64,000 nucleotides of DNA from Euwallacea fornicatus (Eukaryota > Arthropoda > Insecta > Coleoptera > Curculionidae): assembly GCF_040115645.1 (NCBI RefSeq), contig NW_027096063.1, forward strand, positions 1 through 64,000, given 5' to 3'. The notes below the pieces were generated by a model, which saw nothing but the letters and a program-made list of their open reading frames with translations, was not told the DNA's origin and ran no database searches. The position numbers and the translations under genes were made by a program. This document shows, one piece after another, positions 57,401 through 64,000 of the stretch. Numbering within the stretch: position 1 is the stretch's first letter; each line of letters starts with the position of its first letter.

Positions 57401-58239
57401 CATAAGTCCAGTATTCTTTGTTTTTCCTCGGAATTCAAGTGTTCTGTACGTATGTTGGAGTTATCAAATTTTTCCTGTTCATGATGTATATGGTTTAATT
57501 CCAAATATGTCTCGGGGTTAATGTTCTCATTTTCATCGTATTCTTCTACTTCAAATGGTTTAGAAACGTTCAATATCCTATCTTTATCGGATTTATTCAG
57601 TATGGTTGTCAATGCTCGACCATTTTTTGCTTTTATAACACAATTCGGGATTTCAAGATCTTGTATTTTTTGGTAAGGTAATATTACATCACCATTACGT
57701 AAACTGGTCTTAATTTCTATTACTTGTTCGGTTCGGGCTGAGACAATCACATTGTTTATGTTTGGTTGAGATTCTTGAAAACATAGCTTAATACTCATAT
57801 AGGGTGTGCACAAGTACCCTTTTTCGTAATCTAATTTGGCTTGTAAAATTTTAAGATTGTCTATCCCAATTAATCCATCGAATTTGTCATGGAAATTAAA
57901 TAAGTAGAATTTCATTCTATGATTCTTTTTTAATTTAAACATTTGAGGAGTCGGAATAGTTACGCTATACTTGTGTGCTGAACTCTGAAAAACAGTTGAC
58001 ACTATGAACGGGTCTTCTTTTACAAATGTAGAAAAGTATTTATTTGCTTTTTCCGGATTCATAAATGACTTGGTTGACCCACTATCTATTAGAAGTTTTA
58101 AATTTTGTTCTGGGAAAATGATGTATGAAAGTTCGCCTGTACTATTAGTGTTTAACATTATGGTTTCAGGTTCTAGGTAACATCGTTTCGCAGGCCGGTT
58201 CCCAGAAAATTTGCATTGCTGGATGATAAACACCTGCAC
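54466..58239 (-). CDS. pol: pol of the errantivirus-like element: protease, RT, RNase H, integrase
   Basis: An open frame of 1257 codons in the -1 frame relative to gag; its first listed codon is GTG, so it is expected to be read by frameshifting from gag. Protease LLIDSGSTKSFM near residue 50. RT with RVCVDFRKLN, MPFGLKNAP and YLDDIIVFS (near 465). RNase H with TCDASNVALGAVLS and VTDHKPLQWL (about 600-680). Integrase with a zinc-binding HHCC segment ending CEICQRSKYER (near 970) and a DDE core: HLDTYTAEKQ, ITDNGTEFKN and DHPQSNGMIERLHS. No stop or shift interrupts it. It ends 66 bases before the env acceptor. Confidence 0.93.
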   Translation of the reverse strand: MQVFIIQQCKFSGNRPAKRCYLEPETIMLNTNSTGELSYIIFPEQNLKLLIDSGSTKSFMNPEKANKYFSTFVKEDPFIVSTVFQSSAHKYSVTIPTPQMFKLKKNHRMKFYLFNFHDKFDGLIGIDNLKILQAKLDYEKGYLCTPYMSIKLCFQESQPNINNVIVSARTEQVIEIKTSLRNGDVILPYQKIQDLEIPNCVIKAKNGRALTTILNKSDKDRILNVSKPFEVEEYDENENINPETYLELNHIHHEQEKFDNSNIRTEHLNSEEKQRILDLCTEYKEIFYREGMPLTFTSQIKHRIKTTDELPVYAKTYRYPFIHKTEVQKQINQMLNQGIIKPSDSPWSAPIWIVPKKKDASGKQKWRVCVDFRKLNEKTIDDKYPLPNITDLLDKLGKCQYFTTLDLASGFHQIEMEKNDMKKTAFSTEQGHFEYTRMPFGLKNAPATFQRVMDNILRGIQNEKCLVYLDDIIVFSTSLQEHIERLRAVFDRLKQANLKIQLDKSEFLRKEVAYLGHVVTPDGVKPNPDKIKAIKNYPIPRTTKEIKGFLGLLGYYRKFINNFAGLTKPLTKCLKKKAKIVHNQEFLHCFENCKNVLINEPILKYPDFDKPFNVTCDASNVALGAVLSQGPIGQDLPIAYASRTLNESEQKYSTIEKECLCLVWATKYFRPYLFGRKFKIVTDHKPLQWLFNLKDPSSKLLRWRIRLEEFDYDIIYKKGKSNTNADALSRIEIHTKETDGFSELVKYMDDFNKSLQEEKNNEAGPSTDQLSMIANPDLERKEILNEEETNEAEMETIHTNEDQDPIVGVSIIEAAVNFGANQIIISRVFHSPAQPKLITLFGKKRRYILQVSQDNAEYDIMKFINENVDPMKLYSIYFEDPDMYPEFCEIIRKNFKWPSLKLRKCTIKLVDVVDEDETQEVIKAYHEGKTNHRGIEETEQRIKTKYYWRNLKLSIQSYVNQCEICQRSKYERNPVKMELNITPTASKPFEIIHLDTYTAEKQKFLTIIDSFSKYAQIYPLNSLNAVEIADNLILFFTHHGIPKQIITDNGTEFKNTVVTELLQTHKVKVHFCSPDHPQSNGMIERLHSTLSEHIRLLNNQGQEKVPVAKKLKYALLAYNYTTHSSTNLKPMDIISGHMSSEDPFDVDINRELVTDYVNDHRERTRILYSKVNEFQTNLKQKIAEKRNEDKDQPTLFKENEQVYVKKKERDKLSDPFNKPTRIESIDQARKTVRITDGKKVHMSNLKRPLRKRYSINK

Positions 58240-59462
58240 GCTGTGTCATCATTCATGTTGTTTGTCACGTACTCTGAATCGCACGGATCATGTTGCATCC
58301 GGGCATGCCGGGTCGTTGTTTCACATGCTACTCCTGAATCAGCAGTATTACTTTGTTCATGAGAAGTGTCTACATTATACAATTCTTCGAATGTAAAGTT
58401 AGGATTTTGGCTCTGATTATTAAAATGGTTCCTGGTTTGATAATTATTAGAATTATTGAAATTGTTATTATTGGATTGGAATGTCCTGCCAGTACGCCTG
58501 GTGGACATGCTCATCGGGGTTGGATTAGGCAACGGTTTATTTTGATTTGGCCTAAACACATTGGTAGGCGGTCTATTATTGAATGTCGAATTATTTTGAA
58601 AGTTCGGCTGAAAATATCTTGTTTGATTGAAAGAGTTGTGGTTTGATCTCTGGAAGCCTCCTTGAGGATTAAAAGAATTGTAGCTGGGCCTTGGGAATTG
58701 GTCATTACGAATATTAGGTTGCGACCTCATTCTTGATGGTTGATTAAATTGTCTGTTGTTTGGTCTTAGCGTATTATTGTAAGAACGCAAGTAATGGACA
58801 TTACTTTCTTCGTTTACAAATTGGAGTGCTTGCGGGAGATCAACTGGTCTCATACACCTAATGTTCGTACCCAATGGTTCCTTAAGCCCTGATAAAAATG
58901 TCTTTAAAGCCAATTCATTATAGAGATTTTTTTTTAATGCTCTTCCTTGTTCAGTTGTTTCATGTGCATTTGTATATGAACATAATAAATTTAATATGTG
59001 AAGAATTCTGTCGTAAAATTGTTCCGGATGTTCGTTATTTTGTTGTCTCATCATTACCAAATCTCGATTTAAACATGCCTCATCCCTTTGATCCGCGAAA
59101 TGTCTATTAAGTATTATTTTTAATTCTTCCCATGTTTTTACGTTCTGAGTTCCTAATACTAATTTGGCATTTCCCGTAAGTTTCCCAATGATACAATTCA
59201 ATAAGTACACGTTTTGGAAACTGTTCGTTTGCTGCGCTACATAAAATGTATCTATTACCGATTGACATACACTCAGATATCTACCTAGATCGTTCGGACT
59301 ACCATCGAATTGTGGAATGCAGTTCAAATATTCAAGTTTAAATTCAGTCATTTTGTTTTGATTAATTCCTTTACTTTCTAAGTTTCGTGAAATAGGATCA
59401 ATAGAAGGTTCACTAATTTTTAAAGTGGCTATAGAATCTAATAGCTCTTCTATATTTGACAT
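58173..59462 (-). CDS. gag: gag of the errantivirus-like element (429 aa)
   Basis: The start is taken at ATG 59462 (MSNIEELLDSIATL); the frame is open four codons further up but begins with TTG. The N-terminal two thirds include QFDGSPNDLGRYLSVCQSVID, NRHFADQRDEACL and LALKTFLSGLKEPLG, a retrotransposon Gag capsid-like pattern. The last third is Asn/Gln/Phe/Arg-rich (NNNFNNSNNYQTRNHFNN) with no CCHC knuckle, as usual for errantiviral Gag. It overlaps pol by 67 nt. Confidence 0.85.
   Translation of the reverse strand: MSNIEELLDSIATLKISEPSIDPISRNLESKGINQNKMTEFKLEYLNCIPQFDGSPNDLGRYLSVCQSVIDTFYVAQQTNSFQNVYLLNCIIGKLTGNAKLVLGTQNVKTWEELKIILNRHFADQRDEACLNRDLVMMRQQNNEHPEQFYDRILHILNLLCSYTNAHETTEQGRALKKNLYNELALKTFLSGLKEPLGTNIRCMRPVDLPQALQFVNEESNVHYLRSYNNTLRPNNRQFNQPSRMRSQPNIRNDQFPRPSYNSFNPQGGFQRSNHNSFNQTRYFQPNFQNNSTFNNRPPTNVFRPNQNKPLPNPTPMSMSTRRTGRTFQSNNNNFNNSNNYQTRNHFNNQSQNPNFTFEELYNVDTSHEQSNTADSGVACETTTRHARMQHDPCDSEYVTNNMNDDTACRCLSSSNANFLGTGLRNDVT
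58206..58212 (-). promoter_or_regulatory. Candidate -1 frameshift slippery heptamer
   Basis: Sense A AAT TTT in the gag frame fits X XXY YYZ. Slipping back one base gives AAA TTT T in the pol frame. It lies in the gag-pol overlap, 39 nt before the gag stop codon. Confidence 0.65.
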
Positions 59463-59677
59463 GAAAATATGCAATATCTACATAACCCAACTGTACTTAC
59501 CCCAGTACAAGGATCACTTCTTTTAGCATTCTCTGTAGCAACGCCTGGTCAGCTATTTGGGTCTGGTCAAGGCTGCTTTTCTTCGGATTCTTGTATTCTT
59601 CTCTTCGTAGACTCGTACCGGATATCTTCAGGTTAGTTCGTGAAGCACTAATTTCTCTCACGAGCCCGTTGGATTAT

Positions 59678-59695
59678 CCGTCACCGACTGCGCCA
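59678..59695 (-). other. Primer-binding site
   Basis: Sense TGGCGCAGTCGGTGACGG begins at the last base of the 5' LTR. It resembles the PBS of 17.6/297-type Drosophila elements, reported to use tRNA-Ser. The tRNA assignment is from memory of the family. Confidence 0.6.
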
Positions 59696-59901
59696 GTTAT
59701 ATTTTCTGATTTGGAAAATATATTTTAAAAAATTTATTTAATTAAAATCAAGTCGAACGATCGGTAAAAATGAATTTTATTAATACAGACTTAAGTTAGA
59801 ACTGAGCTAATTCTAATGCACAGGAATTATATTTATATCTAAAAAGGTCTTGAGTCAGCGTTTTAATCCCTTGGTTGGATAGTCAGGGTCCATAGGTAAC
59901 T
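59695..59901 (-). repeat. 5' LTR of errantivirus-like element
   Basis: 207 bp, identical by eye to 52494-52700; expected to hold the promoter. It contains A/T-rich TATATT near 59699 and TTATATTTATATC near 59826. Confidence 0.92.
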
Positions 59902-59925
59902 AACCTGAACTAACCTGAACTAACC
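59902..59925. repeat. Telomeric repeat, 24 bp, starting with the right AACC duplication
   Basis: 2.4 repeat units between the 5' LTR and the L poly(A). The first four bases are the right target-site duplication. Confidence 0.9.
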
Positions 59926-60137
59926 TTTTTTTTTTTTTTTGTTTTTATAGAGGAGGGAAACCTTCAAAAGGTACCCGGCCTGATGTTCGAGCGACCGGGT
60001 TATGTGGGATTCACCCCCTGATGGGAGATGCCTACCCACTAAAACCCTCCTCTCTTCCCCTGTATTCCCCCCCGGAACCGCCGCCAGGCATTACTTCAGG
60101 GGAGAGGAGGAAAAATTTTGGGAAAAACTCCCGTCCT
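59926..60137 (-). promoter_or_regulatory. Element L poly(A) and conserved 3' UTR RNA
   Basis: Hairpin CCCGGCC (59974-59980) / GACCGGG (59993-59999), one mismatch, loop TGATGTTCGAGC; then GTGGGATTC, CCCC/GGGA hairpin, CTACCCACTAAAA, and CCGGAACCGCCGCCAGGCATTACTTC. Confidence 0.75.
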
Positions 60138-62480
60138 TCATCTATCCATCATCCTCTGGTTTTCTCTTTCTCTTCTCAATTCCTCTTCTGTCTTGATCCT
60201 CATAATCCCTTCCAACATATCCGCTATAGCTTTCCAGCTTGTCTCATCCCTAATAAGAATCTCCGCCACCGATTCCTTGTTTATTTGTGTCCCGCATGCT
60301 CTTTCTGCCTTCCTTCTTTCTGTCTCAAACCTTGTACATATAAAAACTGTGTGTTCCGGGTCATCATAGCCTTCACAAAACCAACATCTATCATTTTCCG
60401 CTCTTCCAATCCTATGCAAATACGATGCAAAAACCCCATGTCCGCTCATCGCCTGTGTTATAAAATAATTTGTCTTTCCGAACCCTTTTGTAACCCATTT
60501 TTTAATGTCCTTAATAAAATATCTTGCAAAACCCTTATATTGTTCCCATCTCCTTTGCCATCTTTCATACAGCTGCTCTCTGATCAAACATTTTTCTTCT
60601 TTACTTTTTCCATTGCTTTTAGCTCTTTCCCCTATCAGCAGGTCGATCGGTGGCATTCCCGCAATCGCCTGCACTGCCTCTAATGATATTGTCCTGTACG
60701 CCGATGCCACCCCCATTGCCAATCTACGATTTACTCTGTCCAGCTTGGATAAGTGCACTTTGGCCCCCCCAAATTGGAGCAGCGTAAAGAACCGCGGAGA
60801 CTATCGCACTTGCCATAACTTTCCTCTTGATTGATGAACATCCGCCCACATTTGGCATAATTCTCATAAACAGGTTTATCATTTTGTTTGCTCTTTCCAC
60901 TATCTTTTGAACGTGCGTCCCCACACCCATATTTCTTTCCAAATTCACCCCCAAGTACTTAACAGCTTCCATACTCTTCACTATCTCATCCCCCAGTACA
61001 ATCTGCATGCTCCTTATTTTCCTTCTTCCCGCAACCAGAACCATCTCCGTTTTTTGCTTCGCAACTTTCAACCCCATTTCCTCCAATTTTCTTATAATTT
61101 TTTCTACCATATATTGTGTTTTCTCTTCCAGGTTTTTTAAAGACCTTCCCCTCACCACTACAGCAAGATCATCCGCGTAAGCTACCAGTTTGATCCCAGG
61201 CTCCACCTCAATTCTAAGGATGTCGTCATAGAAGACATTCCATAAAGTGGGTCCCAAAACCGATCCCTGGGGGACTCCGCACGTCATTTGGTAAGTTTTT
61301 CCACAGGTAAGTATCTCCCTTCCCTCTAGGTATGATTGTACAAGGTGGATTAAATAAGTACTTATACGTTTTTTCTTTAGCGCTTTAACAATTCCCTCCC
61401 ACGGTGCGCTATTAAACGCGTTTTTTATATCGATCAGAACCATAGTGCAAAAATCCTGATTTTTAACGGCCTTGATTTTAATATTTTCGGTAATTTCCTT
61501 AAGTTGTTTCAATGCGTCTACCGTGGACCTTCCCTCTCTAAAACCGTACTGCGAGTCCGAAATTAAATTCCGTGTCCTCAGCTCTTTTTGTATTCTCCCT
61601 CCCACCAATCGTTGAAACAATTTTCCCGCATTATCTAATAAACAGATGGGTCGGTACGAAGCCGGGTTATCTTCGTTTTTTTTTGTTTTTCAATAAGAAC
61701 CAAGTTTGCTCTCTTCCAAATCTTAGGAAAAGTCTCGGTCTTGAGGTATCGATTAAACACATTTAAGACTGTACCCTCATGTGCCCTCACACATCTACTC
61801 AGTATTTCTGTGGTTATACCGTCCGGCCCCGGAGCTTTTTTTAATTTCATTTTTGACAGTGCTAATCTCAATTCCTCCTTGTCGAACGTTGTAATGTTTT
61901 TTGGTTGTTTTCGTTTTTCGTTCCAATTCACTTTAGGTCTATCCGGAAATAGCTTCTTAATTTGTTCCTTTATCACTTCTTCACTTGGCCCACATTTTCT
62001 TTTCATTTTTAGTTTACCCATTACTATTTGGTAAGCTTTCCCCCATATATTTTCTTCCAGTTCATTGCATAACTCTTTCCATTTCTTCATTTTACTTTTA
62101 AAAATTTCATCCCTCAGATCTTTTTTGGCCTTCCTGTATTTTATTTGCAAATCTCCCAGTTCTCGAGGTGAAGGGTTTTTTGGTTTTATTCTAGTTAACT
62201 GTCTCCTATGCCTATTACATTCATTTCTTTTTTTCTTGATTTCCTTATTTCACCAATAAACGGCGTTTCTATTTTGCGTTGTACTATTTTTTTTACTAAT
62301 TAAACATTTATCACACAAACTTCTGATTTGTTGGACCATTTCATCGGCACAATATTCCTCATTTTCTTTAAAAAGTCCCGGCAAAAGTTTCTCGAAATTT
62401 TCCAGATTTTTTGGTGACATTTTCCACATTCTTTTGTTTTCATTTCTTTCAAATTTCTCTTTTGTATTCCCCCCAATTTC
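60138..62480 (-). pseudogene. Element L ORF2 (reverse transcriptase), truncated and frameshifted
   Basis: Fragments in sense order: the end of the endonuclease domain at about 62250-62480 with a stop at VYW; a linker and RT start (61635-62150) with KKAPGPDGITTEI; RT core (60724-61620) with SQYGFREGRST, DIKNAFNSAPW, GVPQGSVLGPTLW, YADDLAVVV (near 61165), KTEMVLVAGRRK and KYLGVNLER; then the C-terminal part (60138-60758) with NRRLAMGVASAYRT and knuckle CWFCEGYDDPEHTVFIC. Breaks occur near 62245 (stop), 61630 (A run) and 60765 (C run). The endonuclease is missing upstream of the truncation. Confidence 0.85.
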
Positions 62481-62484
62481 AACC
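62481..62484. repeat. Telomeric remnant AACC between L and M
   Basis: Only four bases of target remain, equal to the GGTT (sense) overlap seen at other insertions. Confidence 0.7.
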
Positions 62485-62666
62485 TTTTTTTTTTTTTTTT
62501 TTCCGAGGAGGGGGAATCTTCTCAAGACACCCGGCCTGGTCCACGACCGGGTAGTGTGGGATTCGACCGACCATTACGTCGCCCGCCTACCCACTAAACC
62601 CACCTCCCCTCTTCTGCCCCGGGACTACCTTTCGGTATTACTTCAGGGCTTCCTCGCTCCCTCGGA
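62485..62666 (-). promoter_or_regulatory. Element M poly(A) and conserved 3' UTR RNA
   Basis: Hairpin CCCGGCC (62530-62536) / GACCGGG (62545-62551), same short loop and same mismatch as G. The G and M 3' UTRs are almost identical. Confidence 0.75.
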
Positions 62667-64000
62667 CTAGGTACGGACACGGTTCCGCACCCCACTCTTC
62701 TTCCTCTCGTTCTCTTTTGCAATCTTGGCCCTCAAGATCTTCTCTATCAGGCCCTCAAACGCTACCCACTTGCTCTTACTTTCCACCAGCTCGTTCCCTA
62801 TCGTGCTTCGGTTCAGGTCGAGTCCCCCCGCCCTTGCATCGGCGCGATAGCTCTCCCACTCCGGACACATCCACAACGTGTGCTTCGGTTCAGGTCGAGT
62901 CCCCCCGCCCTTGCATCGGCGCGATAGCTCTCCCACTCCGGACACATCCACAACGTGTGCTCCGGTGTGTCCTCTCTTTCGTTACAAAACCAACTTTCAC
63001 TACTTCTCTCCACTCGTATTCGCTTCAGGTATTTCCCGAACACGCCGTGTCCGGTGAAAACCTGAGTCAACATGTACCCGCTCTTCGTCCATTCGCACTC
63101 GTACCAGTCGCGAATCCGGGGTACGAAGGTTTTTATCCAACCTTCGTACTTCTCCCAGTCCCGCTCCCACTCGGTCATTGCCCATTCCTTCGCTTCACTT
63201 TTTCCCCCTTCCCACATCATACTTCTTTCCTTCACTCTGATTTTCACCGGAGGTATTTTGGCCAATGCCAGCACCGCATCGGTCGGGGCCGTCCTGTAGG
63301 CGCTAGCCACCCGGAGCGCGAGCAGACGATTCGCTCTCTCCAGTATGGCCGCGTACCTTCCGTACTCCAGTTCTGTTCGCCAGACCGGAGCCGCGTACAG
63401 CATGACCGAGGATGCCGCCATCACCATTAACCTCCTCCTTTCATACGCCAATCCACTCGCTCTAGGCAGAATGCCTTCGAGCTTCCCAATCACTTTCCCT
63501 ACCTTTTCGGCGGTCCGACGTACGTGCTCACCGAAGCGAGCATTTCTGCCGAACCACACCCCTAGGTACTTCAAGCACTCCTTCGTCTCGTACGAGCCGT
63601 CGTCCACTCTCAGACTCATGCTTCTTATTTTCCTTCGCCCGGCCAACAGCACCACTTCGGTTTTTTTCCGTAGCCATGCTAAGTCCCATGCGTTCGAACG
63701 TGTCGGCGACCAGTTCCATGGCCCACCTGGTCCTCGCCTCTAGGGTTACCCCGTCCTTCGCCGAGACCACCAACGCCAAGTCGTCCGCGTAAGCCACCGG
63801 AGTGACCCCTCGCGGATACTCGACGGTCAGTATCCCGTCGTAGTAGAGGTTCCACAAGACGGGGCCCAGGACGGACCCTTGAGGAACGCCACACGACATC
63901 TCTCGAACTCCCCCGTCAGGTAACACCAAAAACCGATCTTGCAGGTACGACTGAACTACGTTCGAGAGGTACCCGCTCACCTTGGCCCTTCTCATCACGT
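62667..64000 (-). pseudogene. Element M ORF2, reverse-transcriptase C-terminal half, frameshifted
   Basis: Readable from the window edge: GVPQGSVLGPVLW and YADDLALVV (near 63790) in one frame, then a shift at a T run (about 63660-63667; G has one T fewer), then LAGRRKIRSM, KYLGVWFGR, NRLLALRVASAYRT and SWFCNEREDTPEHTLWMC, where the first Cys of the G knuckle is Ser. A second shift follows at the 77-bp duplication, and the stop is at 62667, as in G. Clearly inactive as it stands. Confidence 0.87.
62804..62957. repeat. 77-bp direct tandem duplication inside M ORF2
   Basis: TGCTTCGGTTCAGGTCGAG recurs at 62804 and 62881, and the copies are nearly identical. 77 is not a multiple of 3, so the reading frame is lost. 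G has a single copy (from about 23121). Confidence 0.9.

Larger units (their letters stand above)
52494..59901 (-). mobile_element. LTR retrotransposon, Ty3/gypsy errantivirus-like, with gag, pol and env
   Basis: 7.4 kb, minus strand, flanked by 207-bp LTRs that look identical and start AGTTA and end TAACT. Order in sense: 5' LTR (59695-59901), PBS, gag, pol (-1 frame), env, polypurine tract, 3' LTR (52494-52700). Identical LTRs and open frames indicate a very recent insertion into a telomeric remnant between K and L. It is the only element of another class in the window. Confidence 0.93.
59926..62480 (-). mobile_element. Element L: 5'-truncated, frameshifted telomeric non-LTR retrotransposon
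   Basis: Poly-T 59926-59940, 3' UTR and an ORF2 lacking most of the endonuclease, ending at 62480. Only AACC separates it from the M poly(A). ORF2 sequence does not closely match any other element here, so L is a further lineage. Confidence 0.87.
62485..64000 (-). mobile_element. Element M: telomeric non-LTR retrotransposon, same subfamily as G, partial
   Basis: Poly-T 62485-62504, then 3' UTR and ORF2 nearly identical to G, running off the right window edge. It is broken by a 77-bp tandem duplication and at least one single-base insertion. Confidence 0.9.

Noticed and set aside
1..64000. TRAS-type assignment
   Set aside because: As I recall, TRAS lies in the opposite orientation to SART in the repeats. 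Sense here follows the G-rich strand, as for SART, but without a tree I only claim R1-clade-like.
1..64000. Host protein-coding genes, tRNA or rRNA
   Set aside because: None recognised: every long frame belongs to a retroelement, and no cloverleaf or rRNA sequence was noticed. A small missed RNA cannot be excluded.

Overview
The window is eukaryotic, arthropod and very probably insect. It looks like a chromosome end built from telomeric repeats and telomere-targeted retrotransposons. I see no host gene, tRNA, rRNA or CRISPR. A 10-bp repeat (CCTGAACTAA on +, TTAGTTCAGG on -) forms tracts from 1.27 kb down to 4 bp. Between the tracts sit thirteen non-LTR retrotransposons, named here A to M from left to right. 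All lie on the minus strand, head to tail, each with its poly(A) (poly-T on +) abutting the C-rich repeat at ...AACC|T(n). The C-rich strand runs 5'->3' on +, so the chromosome terminus should lie to the left. Tracts shrink from left to right, as expected if the right side is more proximal. Insect order is not resolvable from the sequence.

Layout: A 1-2064 (broken ORF1); B 3331-9098 (ORF1 intact, ORF2 broken); C 9184-10548 (5'-truncated ORF2); D 11143-13216 (ORF1 only, no ORF2); E 13411-17216 (ORF2 intact, 5'-truncated ORF1); F 17272-22782 (full length, intact); G 22806-29113 (ORF2 intact, one frameshift in ORF1); H 29138-34736 (intact); I 34771-40712 (one frameshift in ORF2); J 40750-46738 (intact); K 46753-52488 (same subfamily as B, ORF2 broken); an LTR retrotransposon of errantivirus type with gag, pol and env, 52494-59901; L 59926-62480 (5'-truncated, broken); M 62485-64000 (same subfamily as G, cut by the window edge).

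The non-LTR elements are R1-clade-like (the clade of R1, TRAS and SART). ORF1 is a Gag-like RNA-binding protein with CCHC knuckles. ORF2 carries an APE endonuclease, a reverse transcriptase and a C-terminal CCHC knuckle. The sense strand is collinear with the G-rich telomeric strand, and ORF1 and ORF2 often abut or overlap, both as described for SART1. Several quite divergent lineages share one target.

The most interesting signals are RNA-level. (1) Four elements (A, D, F, H) begin with what looks like an HDV-like self-cleaving ribozyme: nested P1/P2/P3/P4 with a CUAA- or CAAA-type J4/2 and compensatory changes. (2) Nearly all elements share a 3'-UTR hairpin and flanking boxes with strong covariation, probably the tail recognised by the reverse transcriptase. 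(3) A, D and G share a multi-stem structure inside the first ORF1 codons, also with covariation. (4) D is a Gag-only element resembling in layout the Drosophila telomeric element HeT-A. Everything is read by eye; no alignment, folding or database search was run.
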